Source of the DNA: Terriglobia bacterium
GTDB taxonomy: Bacteria > Acidobacteriota > Terriglobia > Terriglobales > Acidobacteriaceae
Direction of reading: 5' to 3'
DNA: 64,000 nt
Assembly: GCA_020073565.1 (NCBI GenBank)
Contig: JAIQEY010000003.1
Span: forward strand, 140,251 to 204,250
Shown: one piece after another, positions 18,577 to 26,969 of the stretch
How the letters are laid out: each line of letters opens with the position of its first letter
Position numbering within the stretch: position 1 is the stretch's first letter
Notes under the pieces: model-generated
The model's input: only the letters and a program-made list of their open reading frames with translations
Told to the model about the DNA's origin: nothing
Database searches by the model: none
Program-made: the position numbers and the translations under genes

Positions 18577-19619
18577 CAGAACCCGCGCAGGAAGTTCAGG
18601 ATCTGGCTCTCCGCCCAATATCCGTCGTCCACACCATTGCGCGCTCCTACAAATGCGCAGTGCCCGCCATGCGCCGTCTCCCGAAACGTAATGTTCGGGT
18701 TGGCAGCGATCTTACGCCGCGTCTCCGGCGTGATGCGAATAAACGGATCATCCGCCGCGTGCAGAATCAGCGCCGGCACCGCGATCTGAGCAACCACATG
18801 GGCCGCTGACGCCCGGTCATAGTAATCGTCGACGCCCGCGAAGCCGCAATAATAAGCCGTAATCCGGTCGTCGAAGTCGCGCAGGCTGCGCATGCCACGC
18901 ATGCGCCCCACATCGAAGTGTCCCGGAAACAGCCGAGCCTTGCGGACCATCCGCCGTCGCAGTGCCCACAGAAAATATGCTTCGTAGATGCGGTTCGCCG
19001 GCTCATGGAGCGCGTCCGCCGACGCCGCCAGATCCAGCGCCGGACAACAGGCCGCCACCGCCCGAAACTGAGCCGGCGCCTGCTGTCCCCACTCTCCTGC
19101 CAGCTTGAGCACCAGGTTGCCACCCATCGAAAAGCCCACCAGCGCCAGGTGAGAAATGCGGTCGCGCGCAATCAGGTCGCGGGCAACCACGGCAACATCA
19201 TTCGACAGCCCCGAGTGGTAGAGCACCGGCGCGAGCGCGTCCGTGCCGCCGCAATTGCGCTGGTTGTAGCGGATCACGTTCATCCCCGCCGCCAGCGCCT
19301 TCTCCGTGACGCCTTGCATGTACTGCGATTCGCTCGACCCCTCCAGCCCGTGCACAATCATGATGGTCAGCGGCGTTGTCCGATCGGCTTGCCAGTGACA
19401 ATGGCATAGCACCTGGACTCCGGGCGCGACCTCGATCATCCGCTCCTCTGGCGCAGGCAGGTGAATGCGCCGCTGGATCAGGAAGCTCGCGACCGTTTGC
19501 GCGTGGCCCCCGCGCAGCCAGCGTCGCGGCACAAAGGTCGACGTATCTCTGGGTGATTGCGAAATGCCCACATCTGATTTTAAATAGAAACAGGAAATTT
19601 TCTTCCCGGAGTCATTCAT
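18576..19619 (-). CDS. Alpha/beta hydrolase, YheT/COG0429 family
   Basis: About 347 residues. The family motif RGGHAQT lies at the N-terminus. The nucleophile elbow GFSMGGN, an acid in LILHAADDPFI and the late GGHCAFVG complete a Ser-Asp-His triad. Members are esterase-like cytosolic hydrolases of unclear substrate. The start is uncertain: ATG codons at 19643, 19625 and 19619 and a GTG at 19571 are in frame. I chose 19619, which only just touches the divergent FmdB-like gene. It heads a three-gene operon. Confidence 0.82.
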   Translation of the reverse strand: MNDSGKKISCFYLKSDVGISQSPRDTSTFVPRRWLRGGHAQTVASFLIQRRIHLPAPEERMIEVAPGVQVLCHCHWQADRTTPLTIMIVHGLEGSSESQYMQGVTEKALAAGMNVIRYNQRNCGGTDALAPVLYHSGLSNDVAVVARDLIARDRISHLALVGFSMGGNLVLKLAGEWGQQAPAQFRAVAACCPALDLAASADALHEPANRIYEAYFLWALRRRMVRKARLFPGHFDVGRMRGMRSLRDFDDRITAYYCGFAGVDDYYDRASAAHVVAQIAVPALILHAADDPFIRITPETRRKIAANPNITFRETAHGGHCAFVGARNGVDDGYWAESQILNFLRGF

Positions 19620-19845
19620 GCCCATCTTCGAGTACGTCTGCAAGGAATGCCAGCACCAGTTCGAAGCTCTCGTCTACGGGAAAGAAAAAGCGGCATGCCC
19701 GAAGTGCCAGAGTAAGAAGCTGGAACCCCAGCTGTCGGTATTTGCAGTTTCAGCCAAGGGCAACTCCGCGCCCGCCATGAACGCTGGCCCCTGCGGCTCC
19801 TGTGGCAGCCCGGATGGACCCGGTTCCTGCGCGTGGAAAAACTAG
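19618..19845 (+). CDS. FmdB-family zinc-ribbon protein
   Basis: 75 residues. It starts MPIFEYVCKECQHQFEAL, then CPKCQS: two CxxC knuckles (Cys8/Cys11 and Cys28/Cys31) of the small FmdB/CxxC_CXXC_SSSS regulatory-protein family. The tail GPCGSCGSPDGPGSC adds further Cys residues. The role in the cell is not established beyond a zinc-binding, possibly regulatory function. It is divergent from the YheT-like hydrolase with essentially no gap. Confidence 0.85.
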   Translation: MPIFEYVCKECQHQFEALVYGKEKAACPKCQSKKLEPQLSVFAVSAKGNSAPAMNAGPCGSCGSPDGPGSCAWKN

Positions 19846-19953
19846 GCTTTGGGCGAGCCTTCTCAAATCCCCACAAGTAATCACCTGGGAATAACCAACG
19901 CCATCTTTCGCTTCCGAGCGTTCCGTCCTATGATCCGGTTGGATTAACACAGC

Positions 19954-20265
19954 ATGGACCGGCGCAGAGAGCCGCGACTCAGGATCGAGTTCCCCGTGCA
20001 CATCTGGGGGATTGACCGGATGGCACGCCCGTTCGCGGAGGTAGTGCGGGTCAAGAATGTGAGCCTGAGCGGCGCCGTGCTGTTGGGAGTACATGCGAAG
20101 ATGAGCGCCGGGCAACTCCTGGACGTACAGCATGGTTCACACCGAGCGCAGTTCCGGATCGCATGGGCCGGATTGGGAGAAGCCGGGATCCAGGCTTTGC
20201 CCTTCGAGCCCTGCATCTGGGAAGTGGTGCTCCCTAAAACGTTCCACATGGTGGGAATCGGATAG
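19954..20265 (+). CDS. PilZ-domain protein
   Basis: 103 residues, almost entirely one PilZ domain. The c-di-GMP signature is complete: RRREPR at residues 3-8 and NVSLSGA about 30 residues later. Such single-domain proteins bind cyclic di-GMP and relay it to motility or exopolysaccharide systems. No target gene is adjacent, and it is followed by convergent hemW. An RxxxR plus (D/N)xSxxG pattern makes real ligand binding likely. Confidence 0.85.
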   Translation: MDRRREPRLRIEFPVHIWGIDRMARPFAEVVRVKNVSLSGAVLLGVHAKMSAGQLLDVQHGSHRAQFRIAWAGLGEAGIQALPFEPCIWEVVLPKTFHMVGIG

Positions 20266-20294
20266 GCCTACGCCGAACGGCATTCATCGGCCAA

Positions 20295-21602
20295 CTAACG
20301 TGGATTCACGTGGCCGGTTCCCACTTTTCTTTCCTGCACGAGAAAGCGCGCAAACACTTCGTTCGACAACAGACGCCCGCGGGCCGTCAGCCGCACTACG
20401 CTTCCCTGTTTTTCCAGCAACCCTTCGTCCGCACACTCTTCGATGACAGGCTCGCAACTAGCCAGGCTCTCGGCGCCACGCCGCGCGCGAATCCGCTCCA
20501 GATCGACGCCGCAATTCAACCGCAATCCCAGAAAGAAGCTCTCCTCCAGCGCCGCCTGTTCCGACACCGGGGTCACGGTCAGCGCCGCGCGATTCATGTA
20601 AGCGTCGAGAGAATCTGGAGTTGAAAAGCGAACCGCCTCGATCCCCGCTCCATCAGCCCGATTTTCAACTGTCTTTGGGAAGGGCACGGCTTCAGCCGTG
20701 CCGAAAGCACCATGCTCAATCAGGGCTTCAGCCCCTGAGGGCCGCCGACTCTCAGCCGACAGCATCGAGTGCGCATCCACGCCAAACCCGAGATAAGGCT
20801 GCCGCGTCCAATACTTCAAGTTATGTCGCGACTCTGCCCCCGGACGCGCGAAATTAGAAATCTCGTACTGCTCAACGCCCGCGGCATTCAGTGTCTCGCA
20901 AGCCTGCTCATAGAAATCCGCAGTAGCTCCATCGTCCGGCACAAAATGTGCATGATAGCGCGTGCCGCCCGCAATCAGTTCCCGTCCCAGCCGCGAATCC
21001 TCATCCACTTCGAGCATGTAGACGCTGGCATGTGGCGCCCCTGCGGCGATCATCTCCGCCAGCGAGAACTCCCAACTCGCCGCCGTCTGATGCGGTAATC
21101 CCGCGATCAAGTCAATATTGATGTTGACGATCCCGGCCGTGCGCAGCCGGGCAATCTCCTCTAAAACCGTCGAGCGTTCATGCAAGCGCCCGACCGATCG
21201 CGCTTCCTGATCTACGAACGACTGCACCCCCAGGCTCACCCGGTTCACGCCGCACTGAACGAGAGTCTCAATCAGATCTGGACTGAGCGTCCCCGGAGCG
21301 CACTCCACCGTAATCTCGGCATCGGCGGTCAAAGCAAACTCACCCCGCACCGCCTCGAAGATTCGAACCAACTGCGACGACTCCAGAATCGAAGGAGTCC
21401 CGCCCCCCAAATAAACTGAAGCCGCACCCTGCTCCAACACACCTCCCAGTTCCGCAACCACCGCCCGCCTCTGGCTTATGTCCTCCAGCACACGAGCGAC
21501 GTAGTTCTCAAACGCCCCCTTCGAAAAGACGTCGGAAGCAAAGTTGCAGTAGCTGCACTTGCTTTTGCAGAACGGGACGGAGAGGTAGATTCCCAGGGGC
21601 AT
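20295..21602 (-). CDS. hemW: Radical SAM haem chaperone HemW, with an in-frame repeat insertion
   Basis: 435 residues. HemW binds haem and is thought to deliver it to respiratory enzymes; it resembles HemN but is not a coproporphyrinogen oxidase. The 4Fe-4S motif CKSKCSYC is at Cys12, Cys16 and Cys19, followed by YLGGGTPS and RVSLGVQSF. Residues about 287-310 are encoded by the hairpin repeat at 20674-20741, between YLGFGVDAHSML and VRFSTPDSLDAYM. At this point HemW proteins normally pass directly from one conserved segment to the next, so the protein carries an extra loop of 25-35 residues. The frame is intact and the motifs on both sides are normal, so it is probably functional. Confidence 0.92.
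   Translation of the reverse strand: MPLGIYLSVPFCKSKCSYCNFASDVFSKGAFENYVARVLEDISQRRAVVAELGGVLEQGAASVYLGGGTPSILESSQLVRIFEAVRGEFALTADAEITVECAPGTLSPDLIETLVQCGVNRVSLGVQSFVDQEARSVGRLHERSTVLEEIARLRTAGIVNINIDLIAGLPHQTAASWEFSLAEMIAAGAPHASVYMLEVDEDSRLGRELIAGGTRYHAHFVPDDGATADFYEQACETLNAAGVEQYEISNFARPGAESRHNLKYWTRQPYLGFGVDAHSMLSAESRRPSGAEALIEHGAFGTAEAVPFPKTVENRADGAGIEAVRFSTPDSLDAYMNRAALTVTPVSEQAALEESFFLGLRLNCGVDLERIRARRGAESLASCEPVIEECADEGLLEKQGSVVRLTARGRLLSNEVFARFLVQERKVGTGHVNPR
20674..20741. repeat. Bipartite hairpin repeat inside hemW
   Basis: Inverted copy of the element at 12810-12878. A 30-nt module (20674-20703) is identical to the reverse complement of 12849-12878, and a 19-nt module (20723-20741) to that of 12810-12828. 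It lies wholly within the coding frame of hemW without a stop. Confidence 0.9.
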
Positions 21603-21714
21603 TGGAGGGTTGTATTATCCCATCGTTGAGCGGGTACTGCCGACTTGCAAAGTTGTTCCTTTCTGGAATAACACAATCTTGGACCTAGGGTCGGGACTGT
21701 GATACAAGCGAACC

Positions 21715-22821
21715 GTGGCTCGCAGCAGGATTCCCTTGGTGATGTGTGCTTTCCTGGTTGGCCTGCTCGCCCAACCTGGGAGAGCTCAAGACAAACCGGA
21801 AACCCCGCCGTATCTCCTGCGCCTGGAGCGCATACTTCGTGACAACAACGTGTGCGCACTGATACGTGCGGATGGACATTTTCATCTGGAAAAGCAGCGC
21901 GAGGTCACACGCGTCTTTGAAGGCACCATCCCACAGGTAGACGTCGCGAGCTTGCAGAACCACCTGAATTCAGATCGCGTTTCGAGACTTTCGCAAGCGC
22001 AAATCCGACGTCCTCCGCTCATCCTCAGAAAGCCAGACGAATTGCTCGTGAGCATTCATCGCGCTGGCGGTTGGCAAGATCTCGTCTTCCCCACCGCAGA
22101 AAGTCGGGATGACTACCGAGACGCGCTTGATCCACTTCTCAAACTGCTCGAAGAACTCCAGAAAGCTCCTCAGACGGAGTTGTCAGAGGACGAAGACCGC
22201 AATAACTGCCTACTGCCGGGCAAGATCGAGTTGAAGACGCGCGCTCCGGCCCGCCCGACGTCCACTCCGGCGCCCCTCGACCCAGTCGAGCCAGGGGTAG
22301 CTTTGCCGGGAGCAGTACCGACCGGCACCGACGCCCGCAAGAAAGACCTGTCGCTGGTTGCGGAACTCACTACCTTCGACGGGGAAACTTTGGACGTAAG
22401 CTGTTTTGCCATCTACACCAGCGGACGATTCCATCATGAGAGCAAGTCCCAAAAAACTAGCGGCAAGACTGTCGCTGTGCTGATTCGCGAGGGATCGGTG
22501 GCCCTCCCAGAAATGGAACAACTCACTGCAATCCTCAACGACCCGGCACTGATGAGCAACACTCCAGAAGAGATCCCCACCAGGCGGGCGCGTCAGTTCG
22601 AGATTGCCAAATTGCTTGTCGCCCGCGACAACGGTATGCAGCAAATCGTCTTTTGGAGCTACGCAGCACGAAGCCTCAGATTCGGCGGGTTACCCGATTT
22701 CCGTGACCACGGGATGAAACTCGTACGGCCTCTCCGTAAGTGGCTGAAGGTCAATGTGGAAGAGAAACCTGCCACCCTGTTACCCGAGACGTCCGCCGAC
22801 GAATGTGGAATGAAGCCGTGA
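21715..22821 (+). CDS. Exported protein with duplicated unknown domain
   Basis: 368 residues, GTG start, signal peptide (about 1-24, LLAQPGRAQD). Two halves of about 110-120 residues look like diverged copies. The first runs from VCALIRADGHFHLEKQ to RDALDPLLKLL; the second runs from SCFAIYTSGRFHHESK to RPLRKWLKV. Both share the order [C-x-IR/Y-x-x-G-x-FH], a mid-segment of the LxxxLNxxxxxxL type, and a closing strand LVFPT/IVFWS. They are joined by a Pro/Ala/Thr-rich linker. Family not recognised. It follows the divergent hemW and precedes the ABC exporter by 66 bp. Confidence 0.78.
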   Translation: MARSRIPLVMCAFLVGLLAQPGRAQDKPETPPYLLRLERILRDNNVCALIRADGHFHLEKQREVTRVFEGTIPQVDVASLQNHLNSDRVSRLSQAQIRRPPLILRKPDELLVSIHRAGGWQDLVFPTAESRDDYRDALDPLLKLLEELQKAPQTELSEDEDRNNCLLPGKIELKTRAPARPTSTPAPLDPVEPGVALPGAVPTGTDARKKDLSLVAELTTFDGETLDVSCFAIYTSGRFHHESKSQKTSGKTVAVLIREGSVALPEMEQLTAILNDPALMSNTPEEIPTRRARQFEIAKLLVARDNGMQQIVFWSYAARSLRFGGLPDFRDHGMKLVRPLRKWLKVNVEEKPATLLPETSADECGMKP

Positions 22822-22887
22822 TGATGTGAACGCTTTCATCCTCCCTCCCTGTAAGATCATCTAATGTAGGTATTTCTTGGTTTTGTA

Positions 22888-24897
22888 ATGGCGAACCAGC
22901 AGGAAGAAGAAGTCTTAGGCAAAGCGTACGACGGCCGGCTGATGCGGCGTCTGCTCACCTACCTGCGTCCCTACAAATGGCACGTGGTGGTGGCGCTCGC
23001 GGCCATCATCCTGAAGTCTGTGGCTGACGTCCTCGGACCCTTCCTCACCAAGATCGCCATCGACAAGTACCTCGCCAAGTCGGCCAACTCGCATTCCTGG
23101 ATCGGTGACCGCCTCAGCGACCGGTCACTCACCGGCATTGCACAAATCGGCGGCCTTTACATTGGCCTGCTGCTATTCACCTTTGCGCTCGAATTCATCC
23201 AGACCTACTTGATGCAATGGACCGGACAGAAAGTCATGTTCGATCTGCGCAAACAAATCTTTCGCCATCTGCAGTTCATGCATGTCGGCTTCTTCGACAA
23301 GAACCCGGTCGGCCGGCTCGTGACCCGCGTTACCACCGACGTCGACGCGCTCAACGAAATGTTCACTGCCGGCGTGGTCTCAATCTTCGAAGACGTCTTC
23401 GTGCTCTTCTTCATCCTTGCCATCATGCTCGACATGAACTGGAAGCTCGCGCTGATCACTTTCGCCGTGCTTCCGCTCATCGTATACGCGACAAAAATCT
23501 TCCGCGACAAGGTGCGTGATTCCTACCGACGCATTCGCACCGCGATCGCCCGCATCAATTCGTTCCTGCAGGAAGCCGTCTCCGGCATGCTGGTACTGCA
23601 ATTGTTTAACCGCGAGAAGCGCGCCTTCCGCCAGTTCTCCGACATCAACGCCTCGCACATGGAGGCGTTCAAAGACGCCATCATGGCCTACTCGGTCTAC
23701 TACCCGGTGGTCGAGGTTCTGTCGTCGATTGCGGTGGCAGGCATTATTTGGTTCGGTGGAAATGGAATCATCCGGCACCTCAGCGCCGCAAGCGTCACCC
23801 TTGGATTCTCAAGGACAACTCTGCTCACCGTGCACCCCGTGCAGAGCGTGGTGACGCTCGGTGTGCTGGTCGCCTTCATGCAATATGCGCAGCGTTTCTT
23901 CCGCCCGATCATGGACCTCAGCGAAAAGTACAACATCCTGCAGTCGGCTATGGCGGCCGGTGAGCGCGTCTTCAAGCTACTGGATACGAAAGTGGAAATC
24001 ACCTCGCCCGCTATCACCAAACAACCCAAAGGCCCAGGAAGAATCGAATTCGACCACGTCTGGTTCGCCTATAGTGATCGTGGAGCGACGGGCGTCCCCG
24101 CCCGTCCGCTTGAACAGACGGCGGCAGAAGGGGCGGACAAGAGTCTCCGCCCTACACCCGACTGGGTGTTGCGCGACGTCAGCTTCACCCTCGAACCGGG
24201 CGAGACGGCCGCTGTCGTCGGCCACACCGGCGCCGGCAAGACCACGCTGATCTCGCTCCTCATGCGCTTCTACGACGTGCAGCAGGGCGCCATCCGGATC
24301 GACGGCGTCGATCTCAAAGACATGGATCTCATCGACCTGCGCGGCCGCTTCGGCGTAGTGCTGCAGGACCCGTTCCTGTTCTCGGGCACAGTTGAGGGCA
24401 ACATCCGCCTCGGCACCGCCCGCATTCAGGACGAAGACGTCGAGCAAGCCGCCGAAGATGTCAACCTCGCAGACTTCATCCGCACGCTCCCCGGAGGCTT
24501 CAAAGAAGAAGTCCGTGAACGAGGTTCCACGCTCTCGACCGGCCAGAAGCAGCTCATCTCATTTGCGCGAGCCCTGGCGCACGACCCGAGAATCCTGATC
24601 CTCGACGAAGCCACCTCCAGCGTCGATACCGAAACCGAGTTCCGAGTCCGCGACGCACTCAGCCGCATGGTCGAAGGCCGCACGTCGCTCGTCATCGCCC
24701 ACCGCCTGTCGACCATCCAGCGCGCCGACAAAATCATCGTGATGCACAAAGGCCAGGTGCGAGAAATGGGCTCGCACCAGCAACTGCTGGCCCAGCGCGG
24801 CATTTACTACAAGCTTTATCAATTGCAGTACAAGGACCAGGAGATTCCAGCCCCGGTACCGGGCGTTCCGCAGTCCACCGTCAGCGCAGACGACTAG
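22888..24897 (+). CDS. ABC exporter, fused permease and ATPase (MsbA/BmrA-like)
   Basis: 669 residues: transmembrane domain with six helices (about 20-340), then an ATPase domain. Walker A GHTGAGKTT, signature LSTGQ (a common variant of LSGGQ), Walker B ILILDEATSSVD and the H-loop AHRLST are all present, so one site per chain is complete and a homodimer or heterodimer is expected. Residues about 398-425 (from SDRGATG to LRPTP) are encoded by hairpin-repeat DNA at 24081-24160. They are inserted directly after the A-loop segment VWFAY and before VLRDVSFTLEPGE. The gene is about 30 residues longer there than usual. Substrate unknown; lpxB nearby makes lipid A-type lipids one possibility. Confidence 0.9.
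   Translation: MANQQEEEVLGKAYDGRLMRRLLTYLRPYKWHVVVALAAIILKSVADVLGPFLTKIAIDKYLAKSANSHSWIGDRLSDRSLTGIAQIGGLYIGLLLFTFALEFIQTYLMQWTGQKVMFDLRKQIFRHLQFMHVGFFDKNPVGRLVTRVTTDVDALNEMFTAGVVSIFEDVFVLFFILAIMLDMNWKLALITFAVLPLIVYATKIFRDKVRDSYRRIRTAIARINSFLQEAVSGMLVLQLFNREKRAFRQFSDINASHMEAFKDAIMAYSVYYPVVEVLSSIAVAGIIWFGGNGIIRHLSAASVTLGFSRTTLLTVHPVQSVVTLGVLVAFMQYAQRFFRPIMDLSEKYNILQSAMAAGERVFKLLDTKVEITSPAITKQPKGPGRIEFDHVWFAYSDRGATGVPARPLEQTAAEGADKSLRPTPDWVLRDVSFTLEPGETAAVVGHTGAGKTTLISLLMRFYDVQQGAIRIDGVDLKDMDLIDLRGRFGVVLQDPFLFSGTVEGNIRLGTARIQDEDVEQAAEDVNLADFIRTLPGGFKEEVRERGSTLSTGQKQLISFARALAHDPRILILDEATSSVDTETEFRVRDALSRMVEGRTSLVIAHRLSTIQRADKIIVMHKGQVREMGSHQQLLAQRGIYYKLYQLQYKDQEIPAPVPGVPQSTVSADD
24081..24160. 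repeat. Hairpin repeat inside ABC exporter gene
   Basis: Two hairpins in coding sequence: GACGGGC/GCCCGTC (24087-24093 with 24100-24106) and GGGCGGA/TCCGCCC (24131-24137 with 24146-24152). The second ends with CCCTACA, a word also seen beside other copies in the window. The reading frame passes through with no stop. Confidence 0.85.
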
Positions 24898-25015
24898 GCA
24901 TAGTGCTCTGCCGCATCTGACTCCTCTCGCCCCACGCTCACCATCACATCTAATTCCTGGGCACTAGGAGTATGATTTTCAACGCGAATCAGGTATCCGG
25001 GAGGTGCTTTGAAAC

Positions 25016-25507
25016 ATGATCTGCAAAATGTCTAAGGCTGCCTTCGCTTGCGGGTTGATACTGATTTTCTCCTCAGCCCTGGCCCAGAACACCCCGCCGC
25101 TCCGCGGCGTGAAGACGGTTCAGGTCGACCCCACCGTCGTGTCAGATCCAAAAAAGGTCAAGGAAGAAGCTGCGCCGAATCTTGTCCAGGATAGTCTGAA
25201 GAACGCCTTTCGCAGCGCAAATATCGAACTTGGAGATAGCGCTCCGATTCGCGCGCATATCGTTCTCGATGAATTTTCGTCGGGGAGCATGGCCAAGAGG
25301 TTTTGGGTAGGCATGGGCGCGGGGCGCAGCACCGTCACCTGCCAGCTGATTGTCCAGGATGCCGCCGGTAAGGAACTCGCGAAAACGAAGATTCACGTTC
25401 GCGGGAATCTCGTGTGGAGCCCTTATCAGGGCAACAATACGCAGAGGCGGCAAGCAGTTTCAAGCTTCGAGCAGAGGCTTCTCGAAGAAATTGAAAAGAT
25501 GAAGTAG
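25016..25507 (+). CDS. Exported DUF4410-like protein
   Basis: 163 residues. A GGGAGG box upstream supports the ATG at 25016; a second ATG at 25028 is possible. Signal peptide (AFACGLILIFSSALAQ). The later pattern RAHIVLDEFSSGSMAKRFWVGMGAGRSTVTC followed by VQDAAGKELA resembles DUF4410 and related small periplasmic proteins; shown here only as a similarity of pattern. No lipobox Cys is evident at the cleavage site. It lies 118 bp after the ABC exporter. Confidence 0.72.
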   Translation: MICKMSKAAFACGLILIFSSALAQNTPPLRGVKTVQVDPTVVSDPKKVKEEAAPNLVQDSLKNAFRSANIELGDSAPIRAHIVLDEFSSGSMAKRFWVGMGAGRSTVTCQLIVQDAAGKELAKTKIHVRGNLVWSPYQGNNTQRRQAVSSFEQRLLEEIEKMK

Positions 25508-25616
25508 CGGATACACATATCAATCGTCCAAGTCTTGACTTTGATGGCCGCTGGCTGAGAACGAGCGGAAACCTGGCTCGTCGGCCAGTTGCTTCGCGCG
25601 GCGATACAATTCCCCA

Positions 25617-26834
25617 GTGACGATCCTGATCTCCGCCGGCGAAGCGTCGGGCGAAATGTACGGCGCGCAACTGATCGAGGCGCTGCGGCGAGCCGCAGGC
25701 TCGGACGGCCGAGCCGGCCGTCCCTCCACGAGCATTGACTTCTTCGGCGCGGGTGGAGACCGCATGCGCGCCGCCGGCTGCGAGATCATCGTCGACGCCA
25801 AAGATCTGGCCGTCGTCGGCATCACCGAGATCGTCAGCCATCTCCCGAAAATTCTCGGTCTCTACAAGAAGCTCATCCGCGCCGCCGACGACCGCCGCCC
25901 CGCGCTCGCCATCGTCATCGATTCCCCTGCCTTCAACTGGCGCGTCGCCCGCCAGATGCGCAAGCGGGATATCCCCGTCGTCTACTACGTCTGCCCGCAG
26001 TTCTGGGCTTGGCGCCAAGGACGCGTGAGACTCCTGCGCAAGTACGTCAACAAGGCACTGGTGATTTTCCCGTTTGAAGAGAAGTTCTACCGCGATCGCG
26101 GCGTGGACGCGACGTTCGTCGGGCATCCGCTCGCCGACCTGCCCGTCCCAACCATCACCCGTGAAGCCTATGCTGCCGAGCACGCGCTCGACGCCGCCAA
26201 GCCCTGGATCACGCTCATGCCCGGCAGCCGCCGCAAAGAAGTTCGCATGAACCTGCCGACCATCCTCGAGGCCGCCGACCGCCTTGGCCCGGACTGTGAG
26301 TTTCTACTCCCCGTGGCACGGACGCTCGAGCCTCAATTCCTGAAACATCTGGTGGAGACGCGGTTTCCCGCGTCTCCCCAATCGGGCGCACAGCTCGGCA
26401 CGGAGACGGGACAAGCCCCGCCTCTACGGAGCATTTGCCTCGTTCCCGAAGCTCTCCCCGCGCTCTACCACTCCCGCGCCGGAATCGTCGCCAGCGGGAC
26501 CGCCACGGTCGAAGCCGCCCTCATGGGCACGCCGTTCGTCATGGTCTACCGCGTCTCGCCGCTGACCTACGCGCTCGGCAAGCCGCGCATCAAGGTTCCT
26601 TACTACGCAATGGTGAACCTGATTGCCGGTGAAGAAGTCGTCCCCGAGCTCGTGCAAGGCAAATTCACAGCCGACAACATCGTCGCCGAGCTGGCCAAAA
26701 TCATCCCCGACGGTCCACCCAGACAGGAAATGCTGCGAGGTTTGAAATCGGTGCGAGAAAGACTGAAGCAGCCAGACGGCGATCAACGTCCGGCAGATCG
26801 CGCTGCCGAGATCATCACGGACATGCTGCTGTGA
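25617..26834 (+). CDS. lpxB: Lipid-A-disaccharide synthase with two in-frame repeat insertions
   Basis: 405 residues, GTG start. LpxB joins UDP-diacylglucosamine and lipid X to form the lipid A disaccharide at the inner membrane. N-terminal ISAGEASGEMYGAQL and later DSPAFNWR, YYVCPQFWAWRQGR, FVGHPLAD, LMPGSRRKEV and IVASGTATVEAAL are all LpxB signatures. The protein is about 20-25 residues longer than usual. The extra sequence coincides with two hairpin repeats: 25689-25722 (residues about 25-36) and 26354-26440 (about 246-274). The active-site segments are untouched, so it is probably functional. It implies a lipid A-containing outer membrane. Confidence 0.94.
   Translation: MTILISAGEASGEMYGAQLIEALRRAAGSDGRAGRPSTSIDFFGAGGDRMRAAGCEIIVDAKDLAVVGITEIVSHLPKILGLYKKLIRAADDRRPALAIVIDSPAFNWRVARQMRKRDIPVVYYVCPQFWAWRQGRVRLLRKYVNKALVIFPFEEKFYRDRGVDATFVGHPLADLPVPTITREAYAAEHALDAAKPWITLMPGSRRKEVRMNLPTILEAADRLGPDCEFLLPVARTLEPQFLKHLVETRFPASPQSGAQLGTETGQAPPLRSICLVPEALPALYHSRAGIVASGTATVEAALMGTPFVMVYRVSPLTYALGKPRIKVPYYAMVNLIAGEEVVPELVQGKFTADNIVAELAKIIPDGPPRQEMLRGLKSVRERLKQPDGDQRPADRAAEIITDMLL
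25689..25722. repeat. Tandem hairpins inside lpxB, site 1
   Basis: Adjacent inverted repeats CGAGCC-GCA-GGCTCG (25689-25703) and GACGGCC-GAGCC-GGCCGTC (25704-25722). The frame is open; they encode a short Gly/Arg/Pro-rich stretch between EALRR and SIDFFG. Confidence 0.8.
26354..26440. repeat. Hairpin repeat inside lpxB, site 2
   Basis: A perfect 10-bp stem (26354-26363 with 26368-26377, loop TTTC) is followed by a GC-rich partner module containing GACGGGACAAG...CCCGCCTCTACGG. That module resembles the second hairpin in the ABC exporter gene. The frame stays open, encoding about 28 extra residues. Confidence 0.85.
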
Positions 26835-26969
26835 CGTATCTTCTCCCGACTGACCGGCGTCAAATTTATGTCACCCTTGTCCTCCCAGCATCTTTTGCGG
26901 GAAAATCAACATCATACGAATTGTGATCCTCCCAGGAGAATCTACTTGACGCTCTTCTACACTCGACCC

